DNA of 64,000 bases from Pseudomethylobacillus aquaticus (GTDB lineage Bacteria > Pseudomonadota > Gammaproteobacteria > Burkholderiales > Methylophilaceae). Below, one piece after another: positions 33,004 through 42,090 of the stretch. The stretch covers positions 62,001 through 126,000 of the forward strand of contig NZ_RJVP01000003.1 of NCBI RefSeq assembly GCF_003730115.1. The letters are read 5' to 3'. Under the pieces are notes generated by a model, which was not told where the DNA came from, ran no database searches, and saw only the letters and a program-made list of their open reading frames with translations. Within the stretch, counting starts at the first letter, position 1. The number at the start of each line of letters is the position of its first letter. The position numbers and the translations under genes are program-made.

Positions 33004-36000
33004 GGCTTAGCACCTCCTCCATAACGTGCTGCATGGCCTGCAGCTGGAACTGCTGGGCCATGCTGCGCAGGCGCGTGATGAACGGCCCGCATTCCGGCTC
33101 CAGCGTGGCCAGCTCGTCCAGCTTTTTCTGGATGCCACGCATATAGCCGAGGTTGATCAAACGCATCAGCTCATCCAGATGCGCGCGCGCTGGATAGCGC
33201 ATGGTGGTTTGCGCCTGTGTGACCGGCGTGGTCAGCGCGGCCACATCGGCAGCGCTGATCCAGCTGATATTGAGGCGGTCGCCCAGCCAGCGCAACAGCT
33301 CTTGCACATTGACCGGCTTGAGGATGAAGTCAGCGGCGGTGATATCGGCCGTGTTCTCCAGGCCCTTGTCGAAGGCATTGGCCGACACGATGGCGATGGG
33401 CACATCCGACTCGTGCACCTTGCGTATCATGTAGCTGGCCTCCCAGCCATCCATTACAGGCATGGCCAGATCCATCAGGATGAGGTCGGGGCGGAACTCG
33501 GTATACATCTGCAAACAGTCACGTCCGGTGGCCGCTTCGGCCAGCTCGAAGCCCAGCGGCTGCAGGATGTTGATGATCAGTTCGCGGTCCACCGGCTCGT
33601 TGTCCACCACCAGGATGCGGCGGCGCGGGCCTTTGTAACCGATGGGCCGCAATGGCGTCACCGATTCGATATCGTGCTCCACACGCACTTGCGGCAGGAA
33701 CAGACGGATGTAGAAAATGGTGCCCTTGCCTACTTCACTCTTCAGGCTGAGCTCACCACCCATCAGCTCGGTGAGCATCTTGCTGATGGTGAGGCCCAGG
33801 CCGGTGCCGCCTATCTTCTCGGCCGCACTGCCGCGCGAGAAGGGCTCGAAGATCTGCTCCAGCTCGCTCTCGCGTATGCCGGGGCCGGTGTCTTCCACTT
33901 CGATGGCCATCATTTCGCGCGCATAGTGGACGCGGAACACCACGCCACCGTGACGCGTGAACTTGACCGCATTACCCAGGATGTTGATGAGGATCTGGCT
34001 CAGACGCTTGTGGTCGGCACGCACCACACGCGGCAGCTCGCCACTGAGGATGTAATTGAAGGTGATGCCCTTGTTGCGCGCCTGCAGCTCGAACATGCTG
34101 ACCAGCTGCTGGATGAATTCCGGAAAGCGCAGCGGCCGGGTATCGAAGGTGAGTTTGCCGCCCTCGATGCGTGCGATGTCCAGTGTGCCTTCGATCAATG
34201 ACAGCAAGTGCTCACCACTGCGACGGATGACGCGTATGCCCTGCATGCGACTGTCGTTGATGGAGGTGTCGTTATCGAGCAGCTGCGCGTAACCCAAAAT
34301 GCTGTTGAGCGGCGTGCGCAGTTCATGGCTGATGCCGGTGATGTAACGGCTCTTGGCCTGATTGGCCTGCTCCGCCAGCAGGCGCGCCTGTTGCAGCTCG
34401 GCATCGGTCTGGCGATGCAGGGTGATCTCGCGTTGCAACAGCCGCGTCTGCCGGTTGGATTCTTCCTGTGCCACGCGCCGACTTTCCGAGGTGAGCACCA
34501 GCCACCAGGCGATGATGCCGCTGATCAGCACCAGCGCCGCAAAGGCTTTCATGTAGCCCAGCTTGAGTTGCGGCAGCAGCTGGCTGGCATGCTCGGACAA
34601 GGTCAGCGATTCGTGCAGGTAGATCAGGCCGAAGATCGCCCCCAGCAGCGACAGGGTCACCGCCATCAGCAGCAGATAATGCCCCATGCCACTGTCCAGA
34701 TACCGCCACAGCGAGCGCGGCAGGATCTTCTTCATGGCCGTTTCCCACTGCCGGCTGATGCGGGCATTGGGTTTGCAGGCGTCGTTGCAACGCGCGTCCA
34801 AACAGCAGCACAGGGAGCAGATCGAGCCCTGATAGGCCGGGCAGTAGGCGATGTCGTCGATCTCGTATTCACGCTCGCAGATGCTGCATTTGTCGGTGCG
34901 CTTGCCCGGCTGGTAGCTGACCGGTTTGCGGGCGATGTAATACTTGCCTCTGGTGTACCAGGCGATCAACGGGGAAGTGACCAGCGCCGTGATCAGCGCG
35001 ATGAAGGCCGAGAAGGCCTGTGCCTCGATGCCGAAGGTGCCGATGAAAGCCAGCACCGACAACAGCGAGGCGATGGCCATGGCCCCCACCCCTACCGGGT
35101 TGATGTCGTACAGGTAGGCGCGGCGGAACTCGATGCCTTTCGGGCTCAGCCCCAAGGGCTTGTTGATGACCAGGTCGGCCACCACGGCGGTGATCCAGGA
35201 GATGGCCACGTTGGAATACAAGCCCAGCACCTGCTCCAGCGCCTGGAACACGTCCAGCTCCATCAGCATGATGGCGATCAGCGCGTTGAACACCACCCAC
35301 ACCACGCGGCCAGGATGGCTGTGGGTGAGCCGCGCAAAGAAGTTGGACCAGGCCAGCGAACCGGCATAGGCATTGGTCATGTTGATCTTGAGCTGCGACA
35401 ACAACACAAAGAACACCGTCACCGCCAGCACCAGCTCCGTGTTGGAGAACACCTGGCTGAAACCCACCAGATACATCTGGTTGGGGTTGACCGCCTCCTC
35501 CACCGAGCGCCCGGCCGTGAACGCCATGTACGCCAGCAGCGCGCCACCCAGCATCTTGGCCATGCCCAGGAAGATCCAGCCCGGCCCCGAGATCAACACC
35601 CCGGCATGCCAGCGCCAGCGGTTGCTTGCGGTCTTTTCCGGCATGAAGCGCAGAAAATCCACCTGCTCGCCGATCTGCGGGATGAGTGCCATACCGATGG
35701 CCATGGCGGTGCCGAACATGTATAGATTGAACCCATCGTCATAACCGGACTTGCCAGCAAAGCCCATCAGGCCGTCCAGCACGCCAGGGTCTTTGTACAG
35801 GATGAAGATGAACGGCAACGCCATCAGCGTGAGCCAGATCGGCTGGGTGATCATCTGGATACGGCTGATCAGGGTGACGCCGTGCGTGACCAGCGGCACC
35901 ACCACCAGGGCACACACCAGATAGCCTATGTACAAGGGCATGCCGAAATACAGCTCCAGGGCATAGGCCATGATGGCCGCTTCCAGCGCGAACAGGATGA

Positions 36001-36415
36001 AGGTGAACGAGGCGTACACGAACGAGGAGATGGTGGAGCCGATATAACCGAAGCCAGCCCCGCGCGTCAGCAAGTCCATGTCCAGTCCAAACTTGGCCGC
36101 GTAGTAGCTGATGGGCAGACCGGTCATGAAAATGATCATGGACACCGCAAGGATGGCCCAGAACGCGTTGATGAAGCCATAGTTGATGGCGATGGTGCCG
36201 CCTATGGCCTCCAGCACCAGAAAGGAGATGGCGCCGAATGCCGTGTTCGACACGCGAAAGATCGACCATTTGCGGAACGAGCGCGGCGTGAAACGCAAGG
36301 CGAAATCTTCCAGCGTCTCGTTGGCGACCCAGGTGTTGTAGTCGCGGCGTATCTTGACGATGCGCTGCGGCGCATTCTGGTCGTCCACGTCCAGTCGTTC
36401 GTTCACCGTGTTCAA
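32996..36415 (-). CDS. NCS1-permease-fused hybrid histidine kinase with nine-Cys cluster
   Basis: A 1139-residue sensor kinase. Residues about 45-490 form a complete NCS1 (purine-cytosine permease family) transporter of some twelve helices. Residues 510-547 are a cytosolic cysteine cluster (C-x2-C, CPAYQ, C-x2-CCC, C-x3-C; nine Cys in 38 residues). Two more membrane helices lie at about 578-600 and 622-642. HisKA follows with SHELRTP (His697) and then HATPase_c (NAVKF, DTGPGI, GTGLGL). A receiver domain has Asp982 (LMDLAMPVMDG). The tail after 1060 may be an Hpt-like remnant. I infer that uptake or binding of a nucleobase-, hydantoin- or amide-like compound is sensed. The start is TTG (GGAA upstream), with GTG at 36406 as an alternative. 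Confidence 0.92.
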   Translation of the reverse strand: MNTVNERLDVDDQNAPQRIVKIRRDYNTWVANETLEDFALRFTPRSFRKWSIFRVSNTAFGAISFLVLEAIGGTIAINYGFINAFWAILAVSMIIFMTGLPISYYAAKFGLDMDLLTRGAGFGYIGSTISSFVYASFTFILFALEAAIMAYALELYFGMPLYIGYLVCALVVVPLVTHGVTLISRIQMITQPIWLTLMALPFIFILYKDPGVLDGLMGFAGKSGYDDGFNLYMFGTAMAIGMALIPQIGEQVDFLRFMPEKTASNRWRWHAGVLISGPGWIFLGMAKMLGGALLAYMAFTAGRSVEEAVNPNQMYLVGFSQVFSNTELVLAVTVFFVLLSQLKINMTNAYAGSLAWSNFFARLTHSHPGRVVWVVFNALIAIMLMELDVFQALEQVLGLYSNVAISWITAVVADLVINKPLGLSPKGIEFRRAYLYDINPVGVGAMAIASLLSVLAFIGTFGIEAQAFSAFIALITALVTSPLIAWYTRGKYYIARKPVSYQPGKRTDKCSICEREYEIDDIAYCPAYQGSICSLCCCLDARCNDACKPNARISRQWETAMKKILPRSLWRYLDSGMGHYLLLMAVTLSLLGAIFGLIYLHESLTLSEHASQLLPQLKLGYMKAFAALVLISGIIAWWLVLTSESRRVAQEESNRQTRLLQREITLHRQTDAELQQARLLAEQANQAKSRYITGISHELRTPLNSILGYAQLLDNDTSINDSRMQGIRVIRRSGEHLLSLIEGTLDIARIEGGKLTFDTRPLRFPEFIQQLVSMFELQARNKGITFNYILSGELPRVVRADHKRLSQILINILGNAVKFTRHGGVVFRVHYAREMMAIEVEDTGPGIRESELEQIFEPFSRGSAAEKIGGTGLGLTISKMLTELMGGELSLKSEVGKGTIFYIRLFLPQVRVEHDIESVTPLRPIGYKGPRRRILVVDNEPVDRELIINILQPLGFELAEAATGRDCLQMYTEFRPDLILMDLAMPVMDGWEASYMIRKVHESDVPIAIVSANAFDKGLENTADITAADFILKPVNVQELLRWLGDRLNISWISAADVAALTTPVTQAQTTMRYPARAHLDELMRLINLGYMRGIQKKLDELATLEPECGPFITRLRSMAQQFQLQAMQHVMEEVLSHD

Positions 36416-36598
36416 ATGTGTTCCGTGTGCTGCTCTGATGGGTGGTTGGAATGAAATAGCGGGACATCGGCGTGTGCAGTCGTTTGCTGAAGCAAATACG
36501 TTGCAGTCGCGTTCAAATCAACATTCACAACAAGTACGCGCAACAACTGTGCCAAAAGCACCCCACCGTATCCTAAAACAGTGCGGCTTGTCTGCCTG

Positions 36599-36616
36599 TA
36601 CGCAATTTGACGTATT
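36599..36616. promoter_or_regulatory. 18-bp box shared with the fmd promoter region
   Basis: TACGCAATTTGACGTATT lies in the divergent region between the permease-kinase and the TonB receptor, 48 bp before the receptor ATG. The identical 18-mer recurs on the other strand at 56302-56319. Its ends form an inverted repeat (TACG-8 nt-CGTA). NarL/LuxR-type regulators bind short inverted repeats of this kind, so the neighbouring response regulator is a good candidate. Confidence 0.5.
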
Positions 36617-36663
36617 GCTGCTGGCAGCCTGCCCGCTAAAGTCTGGGCATCCGCAACCTCTCC

Positions 36664-38688
36664 ATGGACGCCATGCACAAAGCTCTCGGCCTGCTGTTGT
36701 TGCTGAGCAGCCCGCTACACGCCGAACTCGTCACCGCGCCTGTCAAGGTCACCAGCCAGCGCGACAATCTGCTTGGGGTGGCTGAAAGCGCCAGCGAAGG
36801 CAGCGTCAGCCAGGCACGCATCAGCCAATTGCCGCTGTCGCGCCCTGGCGAGGTGCTGGAGCTCACGCCGGGCATGGTGGTCAGCCAGCACTCGGGCGAT
36901 GGCAAGGCCAACCAGTATTATCTGCGCGGCTTCAACCTCGACCACGGCACCGACTTCTCTACCTGGCTGGAAGGCATGCCGCTCAACATGCCCACGCATG
37001 CGCATGGCCAGGGCTATACCGATACCAATCTGCTGATCCCGGAACTGATCAGCGGCCTGCACTACCGCAAAGGCCCTTACTACGCCGAGGCTGGCGACTT
37101 CTCCGCCGCCGGCACGGCCAGCCTCCGTTATGCACGCACGCTGCCCAAAGGCATCGCCCAGATCAGCATGGGGCCCAATCAGTACCAGCGCCTGCTGAAC
37201 GCGGATTCCATAGCGCTGGCGGGCGGTGACCTGCTGTATGCCCTGGAATTGCAGCGCGATGACGGGCCGTGGGACAGCCCGCAGGACCTGCGCAAACTGA
37301 ATGGGGTGTTGCGCTACAGCCAGGGCACACAAGCGCAAGGGTTTGATATTCTGGCCATGACCTACCAGAACCACTGGGATGCCAGCGACCAGGTGCCGCA
37401 ACGGGCAGTGGAGAGCGGGCAGATCGGCCGCTTCGGCAATATAGACCCCAGCAGTGGTGGCGAAACGCAGCGTACCAGCCTGTCGGCTGACTGGCGCCAG
37501 GGCCCCTGGCAAGCCAGTGCCTATGCAGTTTCCAGCCACCTCAACCTGTTCTCCAACTTCACTTATTTTCTTGACGACCCGGTCAACGGTGACCAGTTCG
37601 AACAAGCGGACCGGCGCCGCATCTACGGCGGCAAGCTCAAATACGGTTGGGATCAGGCCCTGTTTGGCATACAAGGCCTGCATGATGTGGGCGTGCAGAT
37701 CCGCTTTGATGACATCCGCAATGCAGGGCTTTACCACACGCGCGACCGGGAACGTCTGGACACGGTGCGGCAGGACAAGGTCAAGCAAGCAAGCGCAGGT
37801 TTATGGTGGCAATCCAGCTGGGCGCTTGCACCAAATTGGCGCGTGATCACCGGTTTGCGTGCAGATCAGTACGCGTTCGACGTGAACAGTGACCTGGCCG
37901 CGAATAGCGGCACCGAGCAGGCGCATATCCTCAGCCCCAAACTCGGTCTGGCCTGGCGCGCCGGGCCAGACACCGAACTGTATGCCAACTGGGGGCGCGG
38001 TTTTCACAGCAACGATGGCCGAGGCTCCACCATACGCATGGACCCTGGCACGGCTGACCCGGCCAACCGTGTCGATCCGCTGGTGCGCGCGGTGGGGCAG
38101 GAAGTCGGCCTGCGCGCGCACTGGCTGCCGGGCTGGCAAAGCACGCTGGCGCTGTTCCAACTGGAGCTGGATTCAGAACTGCTGTTCATCGGCGACGCAG
38201 GTGCCACCGAAGCCAGCCGGCCTAGTCACCGGGTCGGGGTGGAGTGGAGCAACGCGCTGCAAGTAGGGCGCTGGGGGGAGCTTGAAGCCGATGTGGCACT
38301 GACACGTGCCCGGTTCCGGGATGCCAGTGCCGACGGTAACCACATCCCGGGCGCAGTGGAAAGCACTGCCTCGCTAGGCTACCGCCTGCAACGCGGCCCC
38401 TGGTCGGGAGCCGTGCGCTTGCGTTATCTGGGTCCACGCGCCCTGATCGAGGATAACAGCGTGCGCTCGGAGGGCGCACTGCTGGTCAACAGCCGGGTGG
38501 GCTATCAGATCAACCCGCAACTCGGCATCGCCGTCGATGTGCTCAACCTGTTCGACCGCGAAGTTTCCGACATCGACTACTTCTACCTGTCGCGCCTGCC
38601 CGGCGAAGCAGCAGGCGGTGTAGCCGACCTGCACAGCCATCCGGCACAACCGCGCATGCTGAGAGTGAGTGTGCGGCTGAGCTATTGA
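36664..38688 (+). CDS. TonB-dependent outer membrane receptor
   Basis: A 674-residue receptor: signal peptide (HKALGLLLLLSSPLHA), plug domain from about 35 to 150 (ARISQLPLSRPGEVLELTPG, NQYYLRGFNLDHGTDF) and a 22-strand barrel ending with a Tyr-rich last strand (LRVSVRLSY). The conserved HAHGQGYTDTNLLIPEL block marks a subgroup whose substrate is not known to me. There is no N-terminal signalling extension, so it does not act through an anti-sigma factor. It is divergent from the permease-kinase and shares the TACG box region with it. A metal or a chelated nickel substrate is possible, given urease nearby, but this is guesswork. Confidence 0.9.
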   Translation: MDAMHKALGLLLLLSSPLHAELVTAPVKVTSQRDNLLGVAESASEGSVSQARISQLPLSRPGEVLELTPGMVVSQHSGDGKANQYYLRGFNLDHGTDFSTWLEGMPLNMPTHAHGQGYTDTNLLIPELISGLHYRKGPYYAEAGDFSAAGTASLRYARTLPKGIAQISMGPNQYQRLLNADSIALAGGDLLYALELQRDDGPWDSPQDLRKLNGVLRYSQGTQAQGFDILAMTYQNHWDASDQVPQRAVESGQIGRFGNIDPSSGGETQRTSLSADWRQGPWQASAYAVSSHLNLFSNFTYFLDDPVNGDQFEQADRRRIYGGKLKYGWDQALFGIQGLHDVGVQIRFDDIRNAGLYHTRDRERLDTVRQDKVKQASAGLWWQSSWALAPNWRVITGLRADQYAFDVNSDLAANSGTEQAHILSPKLGLAWRAGPDTELYANWGRGFHSNDGRGSTIRMDPGTADPANRVDPLVRAVGQEVGLRAHWLPGWQSTLALFQLELDSELLFIGDAGATEASRPSHRVGVEWSNALQVGRWGELEADVALTRARFRDASADGNHIPGAVESTASLGYRLQRGPWSGAVRLRYLGPRALIEDNSVRSEGALLVNSRVGYQINPQLGIAVDVLNLFDREVSDIDYFYLSRLPGEAAGGVADLHSHPAQPRMLRVSVRLSY

Positions 38689-38768
38689 ACATCACTAACT
38701 CTAGCCTGAATGGCACCAGCCTGAATGTAAGCACTCAGGCCGGCGTCAACGATAGGTCGAAGCAATGT

Positions 38769-39305
38769 TTAACGCAGCATGTCCACCATGTTGCGGGTTT
38801 TTGGAATCGAATAACTTGAAGCAGCAAGAACCAGATTGGTATTGGGCTGCACCACCTTGAGATTCACGAAGACATCAGTTCCATTCACTGCATAAGTGCC
38901 AACTACCACAGCCTGTGAACTTACCGATGTCGCCAGGTCTTTCAACTCGCGTGTCAGCAGAAACTCGCCCTGATCATCCTTGATCAGCACATCATTTCTC
39001 ATCTTCATCTCGACGACACTGTATTTTTGCTGAGTGAAGCGACCAGAGATCTGCTCCGTCAGCAGGCGTCCAAACGAGGACGTTTGCGACAACTGGTTCA
39101 TATTGACGATGGTGGATATCACAATCGGATAATCCTTGTGCACCTTGCCGGACATTTGTGTCGTCAAACTATCGACGGCTTTGTGGTTTCTGTTGATGAA
39201 CTCCTCGCCGGAGATGTTCTTGTTACGCAGGTTGCTTGAATAGGTGTTGCAGCCCAGCAGCATGGATAACGCGACCAGACTAAGCGCTGTAATTAAGATT
39301 CTCAC
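38769..39305 (-). CDS. FlgO-domain lipoprotein
   Basis: A 178-residue lipoprotein (lipobox LLGC at about 16-19) carrying a FlgO-like domain: DYPIVISTIVNMNQLSQTSSFGR and LTEQISGRFTQQKYSVVEMK, then VGTYAVNGTDVFVNLKVVQP. In Vibrio, FlgO is an outer-membrane protein needed for flagellar retention and secretion, but related domains occur in non-flagellar lipoproteins too. It overlaps the upstream lipoprotein gene by 4 bp, so the two are translationally coupled. Confidence 0.82.
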   Translation of the reverse strand: MRILITALSLVALSMLLGCNTYSSNLRNKNISGEEFINRNHKAVDSLTTQMSGKVHKDYPIVISTIVNMNQLSQTSSFGRLLTEQISGRFTQQKYSVVEMKMRNDVLIKDDQGEFLLTRELKDLATSVSSQAVVVGTYAVNGTDVFVNLKVVQPNTNLVLAASSYSIPKTRNMVDMLR

Positions 39306-39997
39306 TTGGCTTCTCCGACCAGTCTGTAGTTCTTCAGTAAATTCTCATAAAGCCGCTTGTCAGACTCGGCGACATAGTAAATGTCCTTGGTCACAGCAAG
39401 GTACTCTCCGTCTTTGGAGGTAACCAGATCAATGATGATTTCCGTTTTTGGCACCGGTCCATTGATCTTTTGCTGGTTGAACCAGTTGTACGCATCGAAC
39501 CCGAATGCCGCCAGTGTCAAACCACCCGCAGGCGTCGTTTCAAGCAGATCAAGCACCCACAACCCGGAAGCAATCATGCTAGGAACGCCAACGGCAGCCG
39601 CCTGGGTTCGTCCTTTTGAAAACTCCAGCACTTCTGTTTCCACGTCAATTTTTACGGAGTAGCTCAGCGCATCAGGCCGGACACTGCCACTGGGCTTGAT
39701 CACGCGGTAACCAGTTTTGGTCAGCGCTGCAATCAGATCGAGTGAAACCGAACGTGAGAAAGCGGATTTCTGCGCCGTCTCCACGTAAATCCTGTCGCTC
39801 TTGCTGACCTTGGATTGAATATCGGCAATCAGCCTGCCGGATATGTTTTTGGCAATCAGCTCCCAATGTCTGGCGGCCTGCAGCTTGCCTTGTTCACTGG
39901 CTTCAAACTTGGTTGGTGTCGGTGCTTCCGCATATTTTGATGCGCATCCAGCACTCAATAGCGCAGCAATCAGCAGCATAATGGGGTAGTTAGGCAT
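39302..39997 (-). CDS. Lipoprotein paired with the FlgO-domain protein
   Basis: A 231-residue lipoprotein (lipobox LLSAGC) of unknown function. After the box it has a Pro/Thr linker, a CsgG- or FlgO-like segment (ISGRLIADIQSKVSKSDRIYV, SLDLIAALTKTGYRVIKP), a hydrophobic hairpin around residues 140-170 (AAAVGVPSMIASGLWVLDLL), and a C-terminal beta segment ending in YRLVGEAK. The shared -ISGR- theme suggests that it and its partner descend from one fold. ATG at 39997 is taken; a GTG six bases upstream is the alternative. It is first in a two-gene operon. Confidence 0.72.
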   Translation of the reverse strand: MPNYPIMLLIAALLSAGCASKYAEAPTPTKFEASEQGKLQAARHWELIAKNISGRLIADIQSKVSKSDRIYVETAQKSAFSRSVSLDLIAALTKTGYRVIKPSGSVRPDALSYSVKIDVETEVLEFSKGRTQAAAVGVPSMIASGLWVLDLLETTPAGGLTLAAFGFDAYNWFNQQKINGPVPKTEIIIDLVTSKDGEYLAVTKDIYYVAESDKRLYENLLKNYRLVGEAK

Positions 39998-40325
39998 TCT
40001 CACTTGGGTAAATCTTTCAGTAAAAAATTTAGGAAAACAAAGACTGCACCCGCCAAAAAATGGCTTATATCAACCAATGGTGGCTGCTATAAACCAGATT
40101 GCCGTTGCCATCTGAGCCAAGTCACTGATTTGCAGTAGCAGGGCTGCTAGTGCGCAATATCCGTACCATCAAGGCCGCAGTGAATTCCATTTCATCGAAC
40201 AAACAAAGACGAACAATTCACCCACGTAAGCCGCATGCAGCATGCGCCGAGGTCAAGCAATGTCGGTTTCCAGGCCGGAGCTGGATTAGCGGACTGGATT
40301 AGAATGACAGCTCAGCTCACCTGAC
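39998..40325. other. Divergent promoter region, no gene
   Basis: These 328 bp separate the lipoprotein pair (minus) from the helicase gene (plus). No ORF with coding character, repeat or strong hairpin is seen. Both promoters should lie here. Confidence 0.6.
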
Positions 40326-41852
40326 ATGACCATGACACGCTCAACCTCTCCAGACCTCAGCTACCCAGCCAGTTTCCCGGTCGCCCGCAGCCTGGGCCGG
40401 CATCTGCATTTCCATCTGGGGCCGACCAATTCCGGCAAGACCTACCATGCCCTGCAGGTACTGCAGCAAGCCGAGTCCGGCGTGTATCTGGCGCCGTTGC
40501 GCCTGCTGGCCATGGAAGTACGTGACCGTCTGCTGGCCGCCGGGGTGCCCTGCAATCTGGTCACAGGCGAAGAGCGCCAGCTGATTCCGGGTGCGCGGCA
40601 CACCGCCTGCACGGTGGAGATGATGCGGGCGGACCAGATCGTGGACGTGGCCATCATCGACGAGATCCAGATGCTGCAGGATGAAGCACGCGGCCACGCC
40701 TGGACTGCGGCACTGGTTGGCGCGCCTGCCAAACAGGTGTTCATCTGCGGCTCGGATGCGGTCACCGGCCTGTGCCTGCAAGCGGTCGAGGCCATGGGTG
40801 AGCACTACGACATCACGCGACTGGAACGCATGACGCCGCTGCATCTGGAGGAACAGGCCTTGTGCGGCGCACGCTATCGTCGCGCCTCTCTGAAGGGCAA
40901 GCTGCAAAAAGGCGATGCGGTGATCGCCTTCTCGCGCAAGGATGTGCTGACCCTGAGCGCACGACTGCGGCAATGGGGTTGGCGCGTGGCCTCCATCTAC
41001 GGTGCGCTGTCGCCCGAAGTAAGGCGTACCGAATCACGGCGTTTTTCAGAAGGTGAGGCGGATATCCTGGTGGCCACCGATGCCATCGGCATGGGCTTGA
41101 ACCTGCCGATACGCCGCGTAGTGTTCAGCACACTACACAAGTTCGATGGCCTGGCGAGCCGCCTGCTGGGGGCCACCGAGACGCGGCAGATCGCCGGGCG
41201 TGCCGGGCGTTATGGCCTGTACCCGACCGGCTACGTCACCGCCTTCGAGAACGACGAACTGCTGCATCTGCAGCACATGCTGACCACCTCGGACCACAGC
41301 GAGCTGCAACGTCTGCCGGTAGCGCCGGTGTGGAGCAGCATAGAACAAAGTTCGGCGCGCCTGCATACCGGCCGCATCGGTGAACTGCTGGAACGCTTCG
41401 GCGAGCGGCAGACGAAAGGGAACCTGTTCGAATATGCCAGTGCAGGGGTGCAGATCGCGCTGGGCCAGCTCATCGACCTGCATACGCCGCAACTGGATCT
41501 GGCTGACAAATTCCGCTTCGCCTGCGCGCCCGTGTCGCTGGACAAGGCACACGAACTGGATTACTTCCTGAGTTGCCTCAAGGCGGTGGCCACGCACACA
41601 CGCAAATTCCTGCCCGACGATGTGGATTGGCTGGCAGGCACCGGGCCGCAGCATCTGGAGCGTGCTGAGCGCTTGAGTCAGGACATCAGCCTGTATGCCT
41701 GGCTGAGTTTCAAATATCCGGCGACGTTTGTGGACGCAGCACGTGTACCCGTCCTGCGTGCGCAGGTCAGCCGCTACATCGAGCGTGCCCTGCTGGTGCA
41801 GGCTGGCTATGGCGATATCACACGTGAGTTGATGCAGGCGGAGTTTCGGTAG
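40326..41852 (+). CDS. SUV3-like SF2 RNA helicase
   Basis: A 508-residue helicase of the SUV3 group, best known as the unwinding partner of the mitochondrial RNA degradosome. Walker A is GPTNSGKT (32-39, the SUV3 hallmark), motif II is DEIQ (112-115), and ICGSDA is motif III. RecA2 carries SIYGALSPEVR, ATDAIGMGLNL and QIAGRAGRYG. The C-terminal helical part follows the SUV3_C pattern. Bacterial homologues are patchy and their RNA role is only presumed. The start is the first of two close ATGs (40326, 40332). It converges with the hupE/ureJ-like gene across a repeat-rich spacer. Confidence 0.9.
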   Translation: MTMTRSTSPDLSYPASFPVARSLGRHLHFHLGPTNSGKTYHALQVLQQAESGVYLAPLRLLAMEVRDRLLAAGVPCNLVTGEERQLIPGARHTACTVEMMRADQIVDVAIIDEIQMLQDEARGHAWTAALVGAPAKQVFICGSDAVTGLCLQAVEAMGEHYDITRLERMTPLHLEEQALCGARYRRASLKGKLQKGDAVIAFSRKDVLTLSARLRQWGWRVASIYGALSPEVRRTESRRFSEGEADILVATDAIGMGLNLPIRRVVFSTLHKFDGLASRLLGATETRQIAGRAGRYGLYPTGYVTAFENDELLHLQHMLTTSDHSELQRLPVAPVWSSIEQSSARLHTGRIGELLERFGERQTKGNLFEYASAGVQIALGQLIDLHTPQLDLADKFRFACAPVSLDKAHELDYFLSCLKAVATHTRKFLPDDVDWLAGTGPQHLERAERLSQDISLYAWLSFKYPATFVDAARVPVLRAQVSRYIERALLVQAGYGDITRELMQAEFR

Positions 41853-41870
41853 CCAGCGCGACGACCAGGC

Positions 41871-41952
41871 TGCAATTTTAGACTCAGCGATCAAAATCGA
41901 CAGCACGACTCAGCCTGACTGACTGGATTCCGGCCTACGCCGGAATGACGGA
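41871..41952. repeat. 82-bp repeat copy A with palindromic core
   Basis: It contains TTTTAGACTCAGCGATCAAA and ends in the hairpin GATTCCGGC-CTAC-GCCGGAATGACGG. It is about 90 percent identical by eye to copy B at 42124. Confidence 0.85.
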
Positions 41953-42090
41953 TCTGGATATTCGAGATGGCCTGGGTGGCAATGATGACCTGGACGCGTA
42001 GGGCAATAAAATGGACACCCCCCCTGATGGCATCGAGATGTGCCAGCGCGTAGGGTGCACCCGCTTGCGGTGCGCCGCATTCTTGGATTC

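Noticed and set aside
34208-35725. 505-codon open frame opposite the permease-kinase
   Set aside because: It is antisense to conserved kinase and permease motifs, so it reflects codon bias on the other strand.
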